Program-made: the position numbers and the translations under genes
The notes under the pieces: generated by a model
What the model was told of the DNA's origin: nothing
Seen by the model: the letters and a program-made list of their open reading frames with translations, nothing else
The model's database searches: none
Assembly: GCA_016191115.1 (NCBI GenBank)
Contig: JACPPG010000002.1
Location: 61,381-125,380, forward strand
Source of the DNA: Planctomycetia bacterium
GTDB lineage: Bacteria > Planctomycetota > Planctomycetia > Pirellulales > JACPPG01
Reading direction: 5' to 3'
Length of the DNA stretch: 64,000 nt
Part shown: piece by piece, positions 18,077-24,831 of the stretch
Position numbering within the stretch: the first letter of the stretch is position 1
Layout of the letters: every line of letters begins with the position of its first letter

Positions 18077-18919
18077 ATGATTCACGCGACAATTCGCACG
18101 GTCCTGATGGCATCGGCGTTTGCCGGATCGCTTTTGGCGGCGCCACGCGAAAGCAAAGCCATCTTCCACTGGTGCCGCGGATGCAGCCCGCCCGCCGCGG
18201 TGTACGCGCCCGCGCCGATGCCCGCGCCCCCCGCGGTGAGTTACTACGCCCCTTGCACCACGTGCGCGGCGCCTGTGACGAGCTACTGCAATCCCTGCGC
18301 GCAGACCGTGGTCAACTACGTGCCGCAAACGGCCTACCGCCCCGTGTGCGTGAACACTCCCGTCACAACGTATCAACCGGTCTCGGGGTGCGGCCCGTGC
18401 GGGCAGCCGGTCACGATGATGCGCCCGGTGACGACCGTGGTGCAGCGGACGCAGTACGTTCCGTACACCACGTATCGCATGGTTTACTCGACGGTGCCGG
18501 TGGGGTACACGGCCGGCTACGCGGCGCCCGCGCCGGTCGCCGCCGCGGGTTACTATACTCCGGCGCCCGCGACGGTGATCGCGCCGGCCCCCGCCTACGC
18601 GGCGCCACCCGCGACGGTGACGCCTGGCCCGACCTATACCGCGCCGCCGGAGACACAAGCGCCCAGCCTGCCATCGAACGGCTCGAACACGGCGCCGACG
18701 TACAACGGCTACAACGGGAACTCGACGGGAACGCCACCGAATGTTGAAGTCGGCCCGATGCCAGACGATCCGCCCGGAGCCGGCGCGAATCCCGCATCGA
18801 CGGCGCCGCGCCGCAACGACGCCGACTCGCGAACGGCCGCCCGACCGGCGGTCAGCGCTTCGCGTCCGGCACTCGCCGCGACGCAGTCCGCCGACGGATG
18901 GAGGCCCTCCAGCCGATAG
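18077..18919 (+). CDS. Secreted Cys/Pro/Tyr-rich protein
   Basis: A protein of about 280 residues with a signal peptide (MIHATIRTVLMASAFAGSLLAAP). The rest is of low complexity: cysteine pairs (WCRGCSP, CTTCAAPVTSYCNPCAQ, GCGPCGQP), proline-threonine-tyrosine repeats (VTTYQPV, RPVTTVVQRTQYVPYTTYRMV) and an Ala-Pro-rich tail ending in basic residues. Proteins of this composition are common in planctomycetes and are probably cell-surface or cell-wall components; the function is unknown. The ATG at 18077 is preferred over 18041 because GGAGAAG lies 7 bp before it. Confidence 0.75.
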   Translation: MIHATIRTVLMASAFAGSLLAAPRESKAIFHWCRGCSPPAAVYAPAPMPAPPAVSYYAPCTTCAAPVTSYCNPCAQTVVNYVPQTAYRPVCVNTPVTTYQPVSGCGPCGQPVTMMRPVTTVVQRTQYVPYTTYRMVYSTVPVGYTAGYAAPAPVAAAGYYTPAPATVIAPAPAYAAPPATVTPGPTYTAPPETQAPSLPSNGSNTAPTYNGYNGNSTGTPPNVEVGPMPDDPPGAGANPASTAPRRNDADSRTAARPAVSASRPALAATQSADGWRPSSR

Positions 18920-19234
18920 CCCGCGGCGCGAAAACCAGACCGTTTGCTTCCGGCCTTTCCGGAGACCTGCACCGCCCGGTGTGTCCATGAGCGACATGCC
19001 GGGCGTTGTTTTTGCGCCGGCCGACTTCGGGTGCCACTGCTTCGGCGGAAGCAGTGCGAGGCGGCGTTCGACGTCGAATCACAATGGCCCGCGCGACGCG
19101 ACGCCAGCACGGCTTGCCCTTATCGGGCAAGCCGTGGCACACTCTGGCGTTGTTTTTGCGCGTGGCACACTCTGGGCAACGGCAAACCATCGGCAGTCTG
19201 GGCACTGGCGAAGCCAGTGGCACACGTGGTCGCG
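18920..19234. other. Intergenic region with GTGCCAC-type repeats
   Basis: No gene is supported in these 315 bp. They hold several copies of short palindromes around GTGGCACAC and GCGCCGGC, including GGCACTGGCGAAGCCAGTGG at 19203 (an inverted repeat of its own) and a fragment GGGTGCCACTGCTTCGG. Confidence 0.4.
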
Positions 19235-19702
19235 TTAAGCGGCGTGCGTCGCGATGTTCACGATGAGCGGGTGCTCGAGCTCGTAGAAGTCGCGATACTT
19301 CATGCGGATGGCCTGCTGGTGGCTGTTGCCCTCGAAGACAATGTCGTCGGCGAAGGCCAGCGACTCGTCGACGATCGTCTCCATGCCGAGCTGCGATCCA
19401 AAGGGGGGCATCGCGCCCACTTCGCAGTCGCGGCAGCGGGCCGCGATCTCGTCCTCGCGCGCCAGCTCCACGTCGGCCACGCCCATCGCGTGCCGGACCT
19501 TTTCCAGGTCGATGCGATGACTAGCCGGCACGACGGCCAAGTAGTAGCAGAAGCCCTTGTCGGCCTTCAGCAGCACGGTCTTGGCAACCTTGTCTCCCGG
19601 CACGTGCACGGCCTGGGCCATCCGCTGTGCACTGTACGCCGCCGGGTGCTCGAGCACCTCGTACGTGGCATGGTGCTCTCTCAGAAACTCTTGAACGTTC
19701 AT
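19235..19702 (-). CDS. YbaK/ProX-type aminoacyl-tRNA deacylase
   Basis: A 155-residue protein of the YbaK/ProX/EbsC editing family. Members hydrolyse mischarged aminoacyl-tRNA such as Cys- or Ala-tRNAPro. Key parts are VAKTVLLKADKGFCYYLAVVPASHRID, with the conserved lysine in the 'KTV' motif, and the C-terminal GAMPPFGSQLGMETIVDES, typical of the family. The start at 19702 is chosen because GGAGGA precedes it at normal spacing; an in-frame TTG at 19723 is an alternative. Its tRNA specificity cannot be told from sequence. Confidence 0.85.
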   Translation of the reverse strand: MNVQEFLREHHATYEVLEHPAAYSAQRMAQAVHVPGDKVAKTVLLKADKGFCYYLAVVPASHRIDLEKVRHAMGVADVELAREDEIAARCRDCEVGAMPPFGSQLGMETIVDESLAFADDIVFEGNSHQQAIRMKYRDFYELEHPLIVNIATHAA

Positions 19703-19934
19703 CGGCGTCCTCCGCAGCCCCAATGGATTCTCCGTAACGGCATTTGATCAGCGCCGGCGGCTGCCACGGGCGCGACTACGCAAAGTCGTCGCGACGCCGG
19801 ACGAGCGGACTAATTCTCATTATACCGCCGTGCAAGCACCCGGCGCATGGCGGGCTTGCACGATCGCGCACTTCGGACGCGTCCGATCGGAAGGCGACAC
19901 CACCGCGGCAGCGCCAAAGTAGATTGCAAAAAAA

Positions 19935-19959
19935 GGTAGTGGCTCAGGGTTGTGTTGCT
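19935..19959 (+). repeat. Left terminal inverted repeat (IRL)
   Basis: Starts GGTAGTGGCTCAG and ends TGTGTTGCT. It is 22 of 25 identical to the right end read on the opposite strand. The CAAAAAAA duplication lies directly before it. Confidence 0.9.
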
Positions 19960-20168
19960 GGCGGCCCGCTCGACGGAATGGAGTCAATAAAGATGGGGCC
20001 GGACAACAGTTTGAGCTGGTTCGGGACAGCTCTACGGCGTGCGTCCTCCCTTGCCCCCTGGACGCATTGCCCAAATCTGACGAGCAGGGCAGCAATGACC
20101 ATGACCGCGAGCACGCTTCGTATCCCGAACTGGAACCAGCGGCGGCGGGGTGGGGAGTCGGTGGGCAT
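19944..20168 (-). pseudogene. Truncated planctomycete 'RRWFQF' membrane protein
   Basis: A 74-residue frame on the minus strand. It begins PPRRRWFQFGIRSVLAVMVIAALLV, a basic patch, an aromatic WFQF and one membrane segment. This is the N-terminal anchor seen in many planctomycete proteins. The rest is short and ends inside IRL, so a former gene may have been cut off at the end of the transposable unit. The stop lies within IRL. Alternatively it is a small intact cargo gene. The function is unknown. Confidence 0.4.
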
Positions 20169-20245
20169 CGGGGCATTCTAAGCAATTCCACTCGGAATTA
20201 CTTCCATCCATTTTTGGGGGAATTCGATGCCCCCATTTTCTAAGA

Positions 20246-20267
20246 AATGATTCTACAACGAATCATT
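20246..20267. promoter_or_regulatory. Inverted repeat upstream of the cargo gene
   Basis: AATGATTC, six bases, then GAATCATT: a perfect 8-bp inverted repeat. It lies about 45 bp upstream of the -35 box of the 20379 gene and between it and the divergent membrane fragment. It could be an operator or part of a hairpin. Confidence 0.3.
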
Positions 20268-20310
20268 AACATGGATTGTAGAGGATCGTAGTCTGCGGCC
20301 TAGGCGATCG

Positions 20311-20339
20311 TTGACGGCTGTTTTCGCTGCCTCTATAAT
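20311..20339 (+). promoter_or_regulatory. Sigma-70 promoter of the cargo gene
   Basis: TTGACG at 20311-20316, a spacer of 17 bp, and TATAAT at 20334-20339. Transcription would start near 20346, just before the GGAGG ribosome-binding site and the ATG at 20379. Confidence 0.75.
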
Positions 20340-20378
20340 CACGACAACGTCAATCCCATTACTCGGAGGATCGTCCCG

Positions 20379-20903
20379 ATGAAACTCGTTCTCGATTTCG
20401 CAGCCGCGCGAATTGGCATCGAGGGAGACGGCGAAGAGCTGCTGACCGTTCTCCAGTTGGCGCGCCAGATTGCACCGTCGCTCGCACAGATTGAAATCAA
20501 TACTGTTGGTCGTGGCACGACAGAGCCGCACAAAACACCGCAAAAACAGGGCAATTCCTCTAGCATTGGTCAAAATGGCACGGGGCAGTCCGCCGCCAAC
20601 GCGAGTGGCCAAACAGTGCGTCAATTTGTGCGCGGGATGAAGTTTGACAACACGGCTGAGCGCATCGCGGCCGTAGCCTATTACAAAAAGACCTACGAAG
20701 GCGCGGACTCGTTTTCGCCGAAAGAGATGGCGAACTGGTTCTCAGTGTGCGGTTTCCAAAAGCCGACCCAGATGTCCGTGGCGATCTTCACAGCGGGGAA
20801 AAAATACGATTACGTGCGCAATTTGGGGCACGCAAAATGGGCGCTAACCACAAACGGTGAGAATCTTGTGATCGGCAAGCAGAACGAGATAGAAGAAGAT
20901 TAG
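20379..20903 (+). CDS. Cargo protein of unknown function with a winged-helix-like C-terminus
   Basis: A 174-residue soluble protein. Residues 1-45 form an alpha/beta piece (KLVLDFAAARIGIEGDGEEL). Residues 46-80 are a polar Gln/Ser/Gly linker. Residues 85-160 (RIAAVAYYKKTYEG, SPKEMANWFSVCGF, NLGHAKWALTTNGE) look like a small winged helix. From memory, proteins with this three-part plan occur near conflict and signalling systems, but I cannot verify this. A strong promoter and GGAGG precede it. It lies inside the IS unit, so it is cargo. No enzyme motif is seen. Confidence 0.6.
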   Translation: MKLVLDFAAARIGIEGDGEELLTVLQLARQIAPSLAQIEINTVGRGTTEPHKTPQKQGNSSSIGQNGTGQSAANASGQTVRQFVRGMKFDNTAERIAAVAYYKKTYEGADSFSPKEMANWFSVCGFQKPTQMSVAIFTAGKKYDYVRNLGHAKWALTTNGENLVIGKQNEIEED

Positions 20904-21067
20904 AAGCGGCTGATGCGGCGCGTGAACGCCGCACCAGCCTTGAACCCCAAATTCCCCAGAACGTCAATCCCGGAGGATGCGCCGATGCTCGGACGCACAT
21001 GGTCAGGGTCCGTCTTTAGTCTAGCTAGGCCGCCACCAACTGCAAGAAGTGTGCAGACTCACCGAAA

Positions 21068-21106
21068 CCGTGGCCGTCCGTCCCTTGCGGGGCGGACGGT
21101 CCACGG
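21068..21106 (+). ncRNA. Strong GC hairpin
   Basis: CCGTGG at 21068-21073 pairs with CCACGG at 21101-21106. Inside, after a one-base bulge, eleven further pairs (one G-U) close a TTGC tetraloop at 21085-21088. No T-tract follows. The next structured segment begins only eight bases later, so the hairpin and the tRNA-like fold may belong to one transcript. Confidence 0.45.
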
Positions 21107-21114
21107 CTCTTGTT

Positions 21115-21207
21115 GGAGGGTGGCCCGCGTCTCGCTGGCGCAACGGCCTTATAAGCCGTCGTAGGGGCCGGGCGCAAGCCCGGTGGGTTGGAATCCCCCA
21201 CCCTCCG
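21115..21207 (+). tRNA. tRNA-like fold, 9/3 acceptor and T stem, anticodon TAT
   Basis: A nine-base-pair acceptor helix, GGAGGGTGG (21115-21123) with CCACCCTCC (21198-21206), is followed by discriminator G. The anticodon stem ACGGC/GCCGT (21143-21147/21155-21159) carries loop CTTATAA, giving anticodon TAT. A long variable arm CCGGGC-GCAA-GCCCGG lies at 21168-21183. The T arm is GGG-TTGGAAT-CCC (21185-21197). A usual 7/5 arrangement gives a mismatch, whereas 9/3 is perfect; allo-tRNAs are reported with 8/4 and 9/3 forms. Weak points: T-loop C56 is G, the D arm has only three pairs (CGC/GCG), and the linker before the variable arm is long. CCA is not encoded. It may be a functional unusual tRNA, a tRNA mimic, or a relic. 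Confidence 0.4.
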
Positions 21208-21378
21208 CTATTTCATTCGGCGTCTGGCGGCCGCTAGCAGCACGTCACGAGCCCACGTGGACGTTTTGCCGTCGCTGGCCCGCTCCAGTAGGGACAGCTC
21301 GGCGGGTGACACGCGAATCTGAAAGCGTATCTCCCGGCGCTCGTTATCCGGTACGGGCGGTCGTCCACGGTCGGCCAT
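21208..21378 (-). CDS. 56-aa ribbon-helix-helix DNA-binding protein
   Basis: A short gene on the minus strand encoding MADRGRPPVPDNERRE then IRFQIRVSPAELSLLERA, SDGKTSTWARDVLL and AAARRRMK. The pattern strand (IRFQIRVS), helix (PAELSLLERA), turn, helix (TWARDVLLAAARR) is that of CopG/Arc-type repressors. It diverges from the transposase gene; their promoters share an 11-bp inverted repeat covering both -10 boxes. A repressor of itself and of transposition is the natural inference. No strong ribosome-binding site is seen. The stop lies next to the tRNA-like fold. Confidence 0.7.
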   Translation of the reverse strand: MADRGRPPVPDNERREIRFQIRVSPAELSLLERASDGKTSTWARDVLLAAARRRMK

Positions 21379-21384
21379 ACTGCC

Positions 21385-21413
21385 ATTGTACAGACAACAA
21401 ATAATTTGTGCAA
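21385..21413 (-). promoter_or_regulatory. Promoter of the ribbon-helix-helix gene
   Basis: Read on the minus strand: TTGCAC (21413-21408), 17 bp, TACAAT (21390-21385). The -10 box lies only 6 bp before the ATG at 21378, so the message would be leaderless or nearly so, which fits the absence of a ribosome-binding site. Confidence 0.65.
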
Positions 21414-21418
21414 GGCGA

Positions 21419-21446
21419 TTGACTGCCGATTAAACGTCTGTACAAT
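21419..21446 (+). promoter_or_regulatory. Promoter of the transposase gene
   Basis: TTGACT (21419-21424), 16 bp, TACAAT (21441-21446). The transcript would begin near 21453 and carry a leader of about 120 bases before the transposase ATG. The leader contains a possible 29-codon frame from 21453, of unknown significance. Confidence 0.65.
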
Positions 21447-21571
21447 AAAATCATGCAAACAAACCCGGTCGTGCTGATAACACGGCCGGGCGAGAACAAA
21501 ACCAGGCTTTCGCCCAGTCTCGTCCTGACAAGCGGATTGTAGGCGAGAGCCGCAAAGAAAGCGACTCCGCA

Positions 21572-22528
21572 ATGATCGTTTGTGCCCATGCCGATTGTAA
21601 AAAGCACGGCCGGGACCGCTACGGCAACCAGCGGTATCGGTGCTTGCTGTGTGGCAAGACCTGGATCGACCGCGCCCCCAAGCCGCTGGGCGACATGCTG
21701 CTGGACCATAGCCGGGCGGTCATGTGCTTGAAGTTGATGCTTGAAGGGGCCAGCTTGCGGAGCATCGAGCGGCTAACCGGCGTCAGCCGCAACACTCTCG
21801 CCGGCCTCCTATTGCTAGTAGGCGAGCGCTGCCGGCTTTACTGGCTCGCTAAGATGCGAAAGCTCCCGGCCAAAGAGGTCCAAGTCGATGAATTGTGGGG
21901 CTTCGTCGGCTGCAAAGAAAAGACCCGAAAGGTGCTCGACCGCAGCCAAGATTTCGGCGATGCGTACTGCTACCTTGCCATCGAGCGGGAAACGAAGCTT
22001 GTGCTAGCCTACCATGTCGGCAAGCGGGACGTGTGGGACACCCACGAATTCACACACAAGCTGCGGCTGGCCACGTCCGGGCAATTCATGGTCACGACAG
22101 ACGGATATACGCCGTACTGCATCGCCGTCCCCGAAAACCTCCACGACCGGGGAATCCAGTTCGCCCAACTCATCAAGATATTTGGCAAGCAAGGCGGATC
22201 GGCCGAAAGCCGCTACTCGCCTGCACCGATAAAGAGCATCCGCAAGAAGGCCATGTGGGGGAACCTCGACCTGGATCGGGCATGCACGAGCCATTGCGAG
22301 CGACTGAACCTGTCGCTTCGCATGAGCATCCGTAGGCTCACGAGACTGACCAACGGCTTTAGCAAATCGTGGCGTCACCACGAAGCGGCTTTGGCGCTGT
22401 GGCTGACGTGGTATAATTTCGGCCGGGTTCACATGACGCTCCGCACGACGCCCGCCGTGGCGGCTGGGATTGCGGATTCACCGTGGATTGTCGAGCGGAT
22501 GCTTGACGAACTAGCAACACAGGTCTGA
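21572..22528 (+). CDS. IS1-family transposase
   Basis: A 318-residue DDE transposase in a single frame, without the programmed frameshift of classical IS1. The N-terminus is a zinc ribbon (CAHADCKKHGRDRYGNQRYRC, CLLCGKTW), followed by a helix-turn-helix (LRSIERLTGVSRNTLAGLL). The catalytic region includes QVDELWGFVG (first Asp), TTDGYTPY (second Asp) and SHCERLNLSLRM (Glu), then RLTRLTNGFSKSW and TWYNFGRVHMTLR, typical of this family. The stop codon lies inside the right inverted repeat. The frame is intact, so it may be active. Confidence 0.93.
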   Translation: MIVCAHADCKKHGRDRYGNQRYRCLLCGKTWIDRAPKPLGDMLLDHSRAVMCLKLMLEGASLRSIERLTGVSRNTLAGLLLLVGERCRLYWLAKMRKLPAKEVQVDELWGFVGCKEKTRKVLDRSQDFGDAYCYLAIERETKLVLAYHVGKRDVWDTHEFTHKLRLATSGQFMVTTDGYTPYCIAVPENLHDRGIQFAQLIKIFGKQGGSAESRYSPAPIKSIRKKAMWGNLDLDRACTSHCERLNLSLRMSIRRLTRLTNGFSKSWRHHEAALALWLTWYNFGRVHMTLRTTPAVAAGIADSPWIVERMLDELATQV

Positions 22529-22537
22529 GCCACTACC
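22513..22537 (-). repeat. Right terminal inverted repeat (IRR)
   Basis: Read on the minus strand it starts GGTAGTGGCTCAG and ends TGTGTTGCT. The 8-bp CAAAAAAA duplication directly follows it. The transposase stop codon (22526-22528) falls within it. Confidence 0.9.
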
Positions 22538-22749
22538 CAAAAAAACAAATCGCTGTTGACTGCTCGCCGGTCAATCGGCGCTAATAGCGAAACTCTGATC
22601 GGACGCCCGCTTTCGTTGCTGTTGGCACGCCGTATGCGTCACGGGTCCCCAAGCAATCCTGCTTCGCGATTGTTGCCCGTGCGTTGTATACACGTCGTCC
22701 GGTCATTCCGTCCGGCAGGGTCGACTCCACATTTTTCGGCGAGGATGCC

Positions 22750-24663
22750 ATGAATAGCCCCACCCGTCATACCTCACGTTGGTGGTTTGCGTGCGCGCCG
22801 CTTGTCGTTGCCGCAATCGGCCTGTGGAGTGGGGCCGCCGCTCAAGAAGAGCCGGCACCAGGGCCAGCGCTCGAAAGGCCGGCACCTGCTACGGCAACGG
22901 CCGCCGCACCAGCCGCCGCAGATCAGCTTGCCCCCGCGCCGGGGGACGCGGACGAAGCACCCGCCCCGGAAGCGGCTGCCGATGCGCAAGACCAGGACAC
23001 GGAGGTGCTCACGACGGGCCCGATCCACGAGGCGTATGCCGACCCCATCGCTCTGAATCCGGGTCCGGGCCCAGTCGTCCCGCGGAAGCCCCCCGAGGCG
23101 ATCGAGGAAGTGCCGCCTACCGAGCAGCCACAAGGCGAACGGGTTGTCTGGATTCCCGGCTACTGGCAGTGGGATCCGGGCCGCAGGGACTTCCTTTGGG
23201 TGAGCGGCGCGTGGCGCGACGCGCCGCCCGATCGACGGTGGGTGCCCGGCTATTGGACCGAAGTCGAAGGCGGCTTCCAGCGCGTCAATGGCTTTTGGGC
23301 GTCTGTCGAGACCCAGGAGCTTGCGTATTTGCCGACCCCGCCCGATTCGCTCGAACAAGGTCCCACAGGCCCCGCGCCAGGCAACGATTACGTGTGGACT
23401 CCTGGCTCCTGGACGTGGCGGACGTCGCGCTACGCTTGGACGCCGGGCTATTGGATGGCGGCCAATCCCAATTGGATCTGGGTGCCGCCGCGATACATCT
23501 GGACGCCCGCCGGCTGCATCTACTCGGCCGGCTACTACGACTTGTTGCTTCCGCGACGCGGATTGCTGTTCGCGCCGGTCTACTATCGCCGGCCGATCTT
23601 TTTGCAGGCGGGCTACGCCTTCCGGCCGGGCGTGACCTGGAACGTCTCGAACCTGCTGTGGAACGTCTTCGTATGGCCGCGCGCCGGCGCCTACTACTAC
23701 GGCAACTACTACGGGCAGACCTTCGCGACAGTCGGTTTCGTGCCCTGGTATTCGTTCTACGGGCGGCGCGGTTTCTACGATCCCCTGTTCGCCTACCACC
23801 GGTGGGACTATGCCCGGCTCAACCCTGGGGCCGGCCGCGACGGCTGGCGGAACTACCTGCAAACGCAGTATCGCGATGCATTCGATCACCCGGAACGCCG
23901 TCCGTCGACCACCTTCGCCCAGCTCGAGCAGAAGCTGTCGGCGGAGCACAAGGCGGACTTCGACAAGCGGCCCGCCGACCTGCGCGTGGCCGCCCGGCTG
24001 GACGACGTAAGCAAGGCGCAGGGCCTGGCGCGGGTGAGCGACGAGCGAATCAATGAGATTCGCGAACAATCCAAACGATGGCGCGAAATCGAAAACGGTC
24101 GCACCAAGACGGAAGTGCAGGCCGCGGCCGCGGGCACCGCCGCAAAATCAAGAGTGGGCACAGGCGGCGCGAATCGAGCTGGGACCGGCACCCGCCCGCA
24201 GGCAAGCGCGGCCCGGTTCAAGCTCCCCGACGTGGTTGACCCCGCCGAACGGGCCACCGCGGAGGCTACCCCAGCGCCCAAGCCGCCCGCCCCACGCGGC
24301 CGTGATCTCTCGAGCGGCGACGCCAAGACGAGGGGGACACAAGGGGCAAAGGATCGCGGCCCGCAACAAACGGCTCGCGGACCTCAGCAAGCAGATCGCG
24401 GATCGCGGCAAGCGGACCAGGGCGCGTCGCGCGGCCGTGGCTCGTCGAAGGACAGCACGCCGCCGCAACAGCGCGGTCTGCAATCGGCGCCGCGTCCGCC
24501 ATCGGGCCCTGAGGAGTTCTTCAAGGGGCCCGACCGCGGTGCCGCAAGCGGCAGCGAGGGAAAGCGCGAGACGGGTCCCGGTGACGATCGCGGCCGGAAG
24601 GAGAAGGATTCGTCCGGGGGCCGCTCGTCAGGCAAACAGCGCTCGAAGGGGCGCGATCGCTAG
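22750..24663 (+). CDS. Exported WXXGXW/YXWGXW-repeat protein
   Basis: A 637-residue protein with a signal peptide (SRWWFACAPLVVAAIGLWSGAAAQ). An Ala/Pro/Glu-rich stretch follows, and then tandem repeats of the type VWIPGYWQWDP, LWVSGAWRDA, RWVPGYW, YVWTPGSWTW, YAWTPGYWMA. These are the WXXGXW repeats of a family common in planctomycetes. The last 200 residues are basic and of low complexity (Arg/Gly/Ser/Gln). It is probably a surface or periplasmic scaffold of unknown role. The ATG at 22750 is used because the frame upstream has no leader. The IS unit ends about 210 bp before it, so its own promoter may have been disturbed. Confidence 0.8.
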   Translation: MNSPTRHTSRWWFACAPLVVAAIGLWSGAAAQEEPAPGPALERPAPATATAAAPAAADQLAPAPGDADEAPAPEAAADAQDQDTEVLTTGPIHEAYADPIALNPGPGPVVPRKPPEAIEEVPPTEQPQGERVVWIPGYWQWDPGRRDFLWVSGAWRDAPPDRRWVPGYWTEVEGGFQRVNGFWASVETQELAYLPTPPDSLEQGPTGPAPGNDYVWTPGSWTWRTSRYAWTPGYWMAANPNWIWVPPRYIWTPAGCIYSAGYYDLLLPRRGLLFAPVYYRRPIFLQAGYAFRPGVTWNVSNLLWNVFVWPRAGAYYYGNYYGQTFATVGFVPWYSFYGRRGFYDPLFAYHRWDYARLNPGAGRDGWRNYLQTQYRDAFDHPERRPSTTFAQLEQKLSAEHKADFDKRPADLRVAARLDDVSKAQGLARVSDERINEIREQSKRWREIENGRTKTEVQAAAAGTAAKSRVGTGGANRAGTGTRPQASAARFKLPDVVDPAERATAEATPAPKPPAPRGRDLSSGDAKTRGTQGAKDRGPQQTARGPQQADRGSRQADQGASRGRGSSKDSTPPQQRGLQSAPRPPSGPEEFFKGPDRGAASGSEGKRETGPGDDRGRKEKDSSGGRSSGKQRSKGRDR

Positions 24664-24718
24664 TCCAGGAATTCGGGGACGGAGAGGGCGAAGCTCCCGC
24701 TGGAGCCGCCTTGGGCGC

Positions 24719-24750
24719 CATGGCCACGGAGGTACTCCGACGTGGCCATG
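24719..24750. repeat. Family VIII palindrome, copy 1
   Basis: CATGGCCACGGAGGTACTCC with the inverse arm CGTGGCCATG. The same unit, inverted and slightly altered, is at 37342-37374. It is intergenic, between the convergent WXXGXW and DSD1 genes. Confidence 0.6.
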
Positions 24751-24831
24751 TTCGCGCGGGAATCAAGCATGCCCACGCGAGCGTGAGGCATGGCACCCAT
24801 GGCACCCGGCAATTCGAAGCCGTGACCGAAT

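Larger units (their letters stand above)
21385..21446. promoter_or_regulatory. Divergent operator, 11-bp inverted repeat over both -10 boxes
   Basis: ATTGTACAGAC at 21385-21395 and its exact inverse GTCTGTACAAT at 21436-21446. Each arm contains the -10 hexamer of one of two divergent promoters. A protein binding both arms would block transcription both ways. The adjoining ribbon-helix-helix protein is the obvious candidate. Confidence 0.6.
19935..22537 (+). mobile_element. IS1-family insertion unit with cargo
   Basis: A 2,603-bp unit bounded by 25-bp terminal inverted repeats. Each starts GGTAGTGGCTCAG; three bases then differ; TGTGTTGCT follows (22 of 25 identical). Both ends are flanked by the same 8 bases, CAAAAAAA (19927-19934 and 22538-22545). 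IS1-family elements are known for 8-9 bp target duplications. The transposase occupies only the right third. The rest is cargo: a truncated membrane-protein gene, a gene with its own promoter, a strong hairpin, a tRNA-like fold and a small DNA-binding-protein gene. The whole unit therefore moved as one block. The pre-insertion sequence can be restored by removing the unit and one CAAAAAAA. Confidence 0.88.

Noticed and set aside
21115..21207. A normal tRNA-Ile(TAT) gene
   Set aside because: The 7/5 model has a mismatched T stem, C56 is replaced by G, the D arm is poor and the variable arm is long. It was kept only as a tRNA-like fold.
21453..21542. A 29-codon leader frame before the transposase
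   Set aside because: It has no ribosome-binding site and no recognised peptide; it may be chance in the 5' leader.
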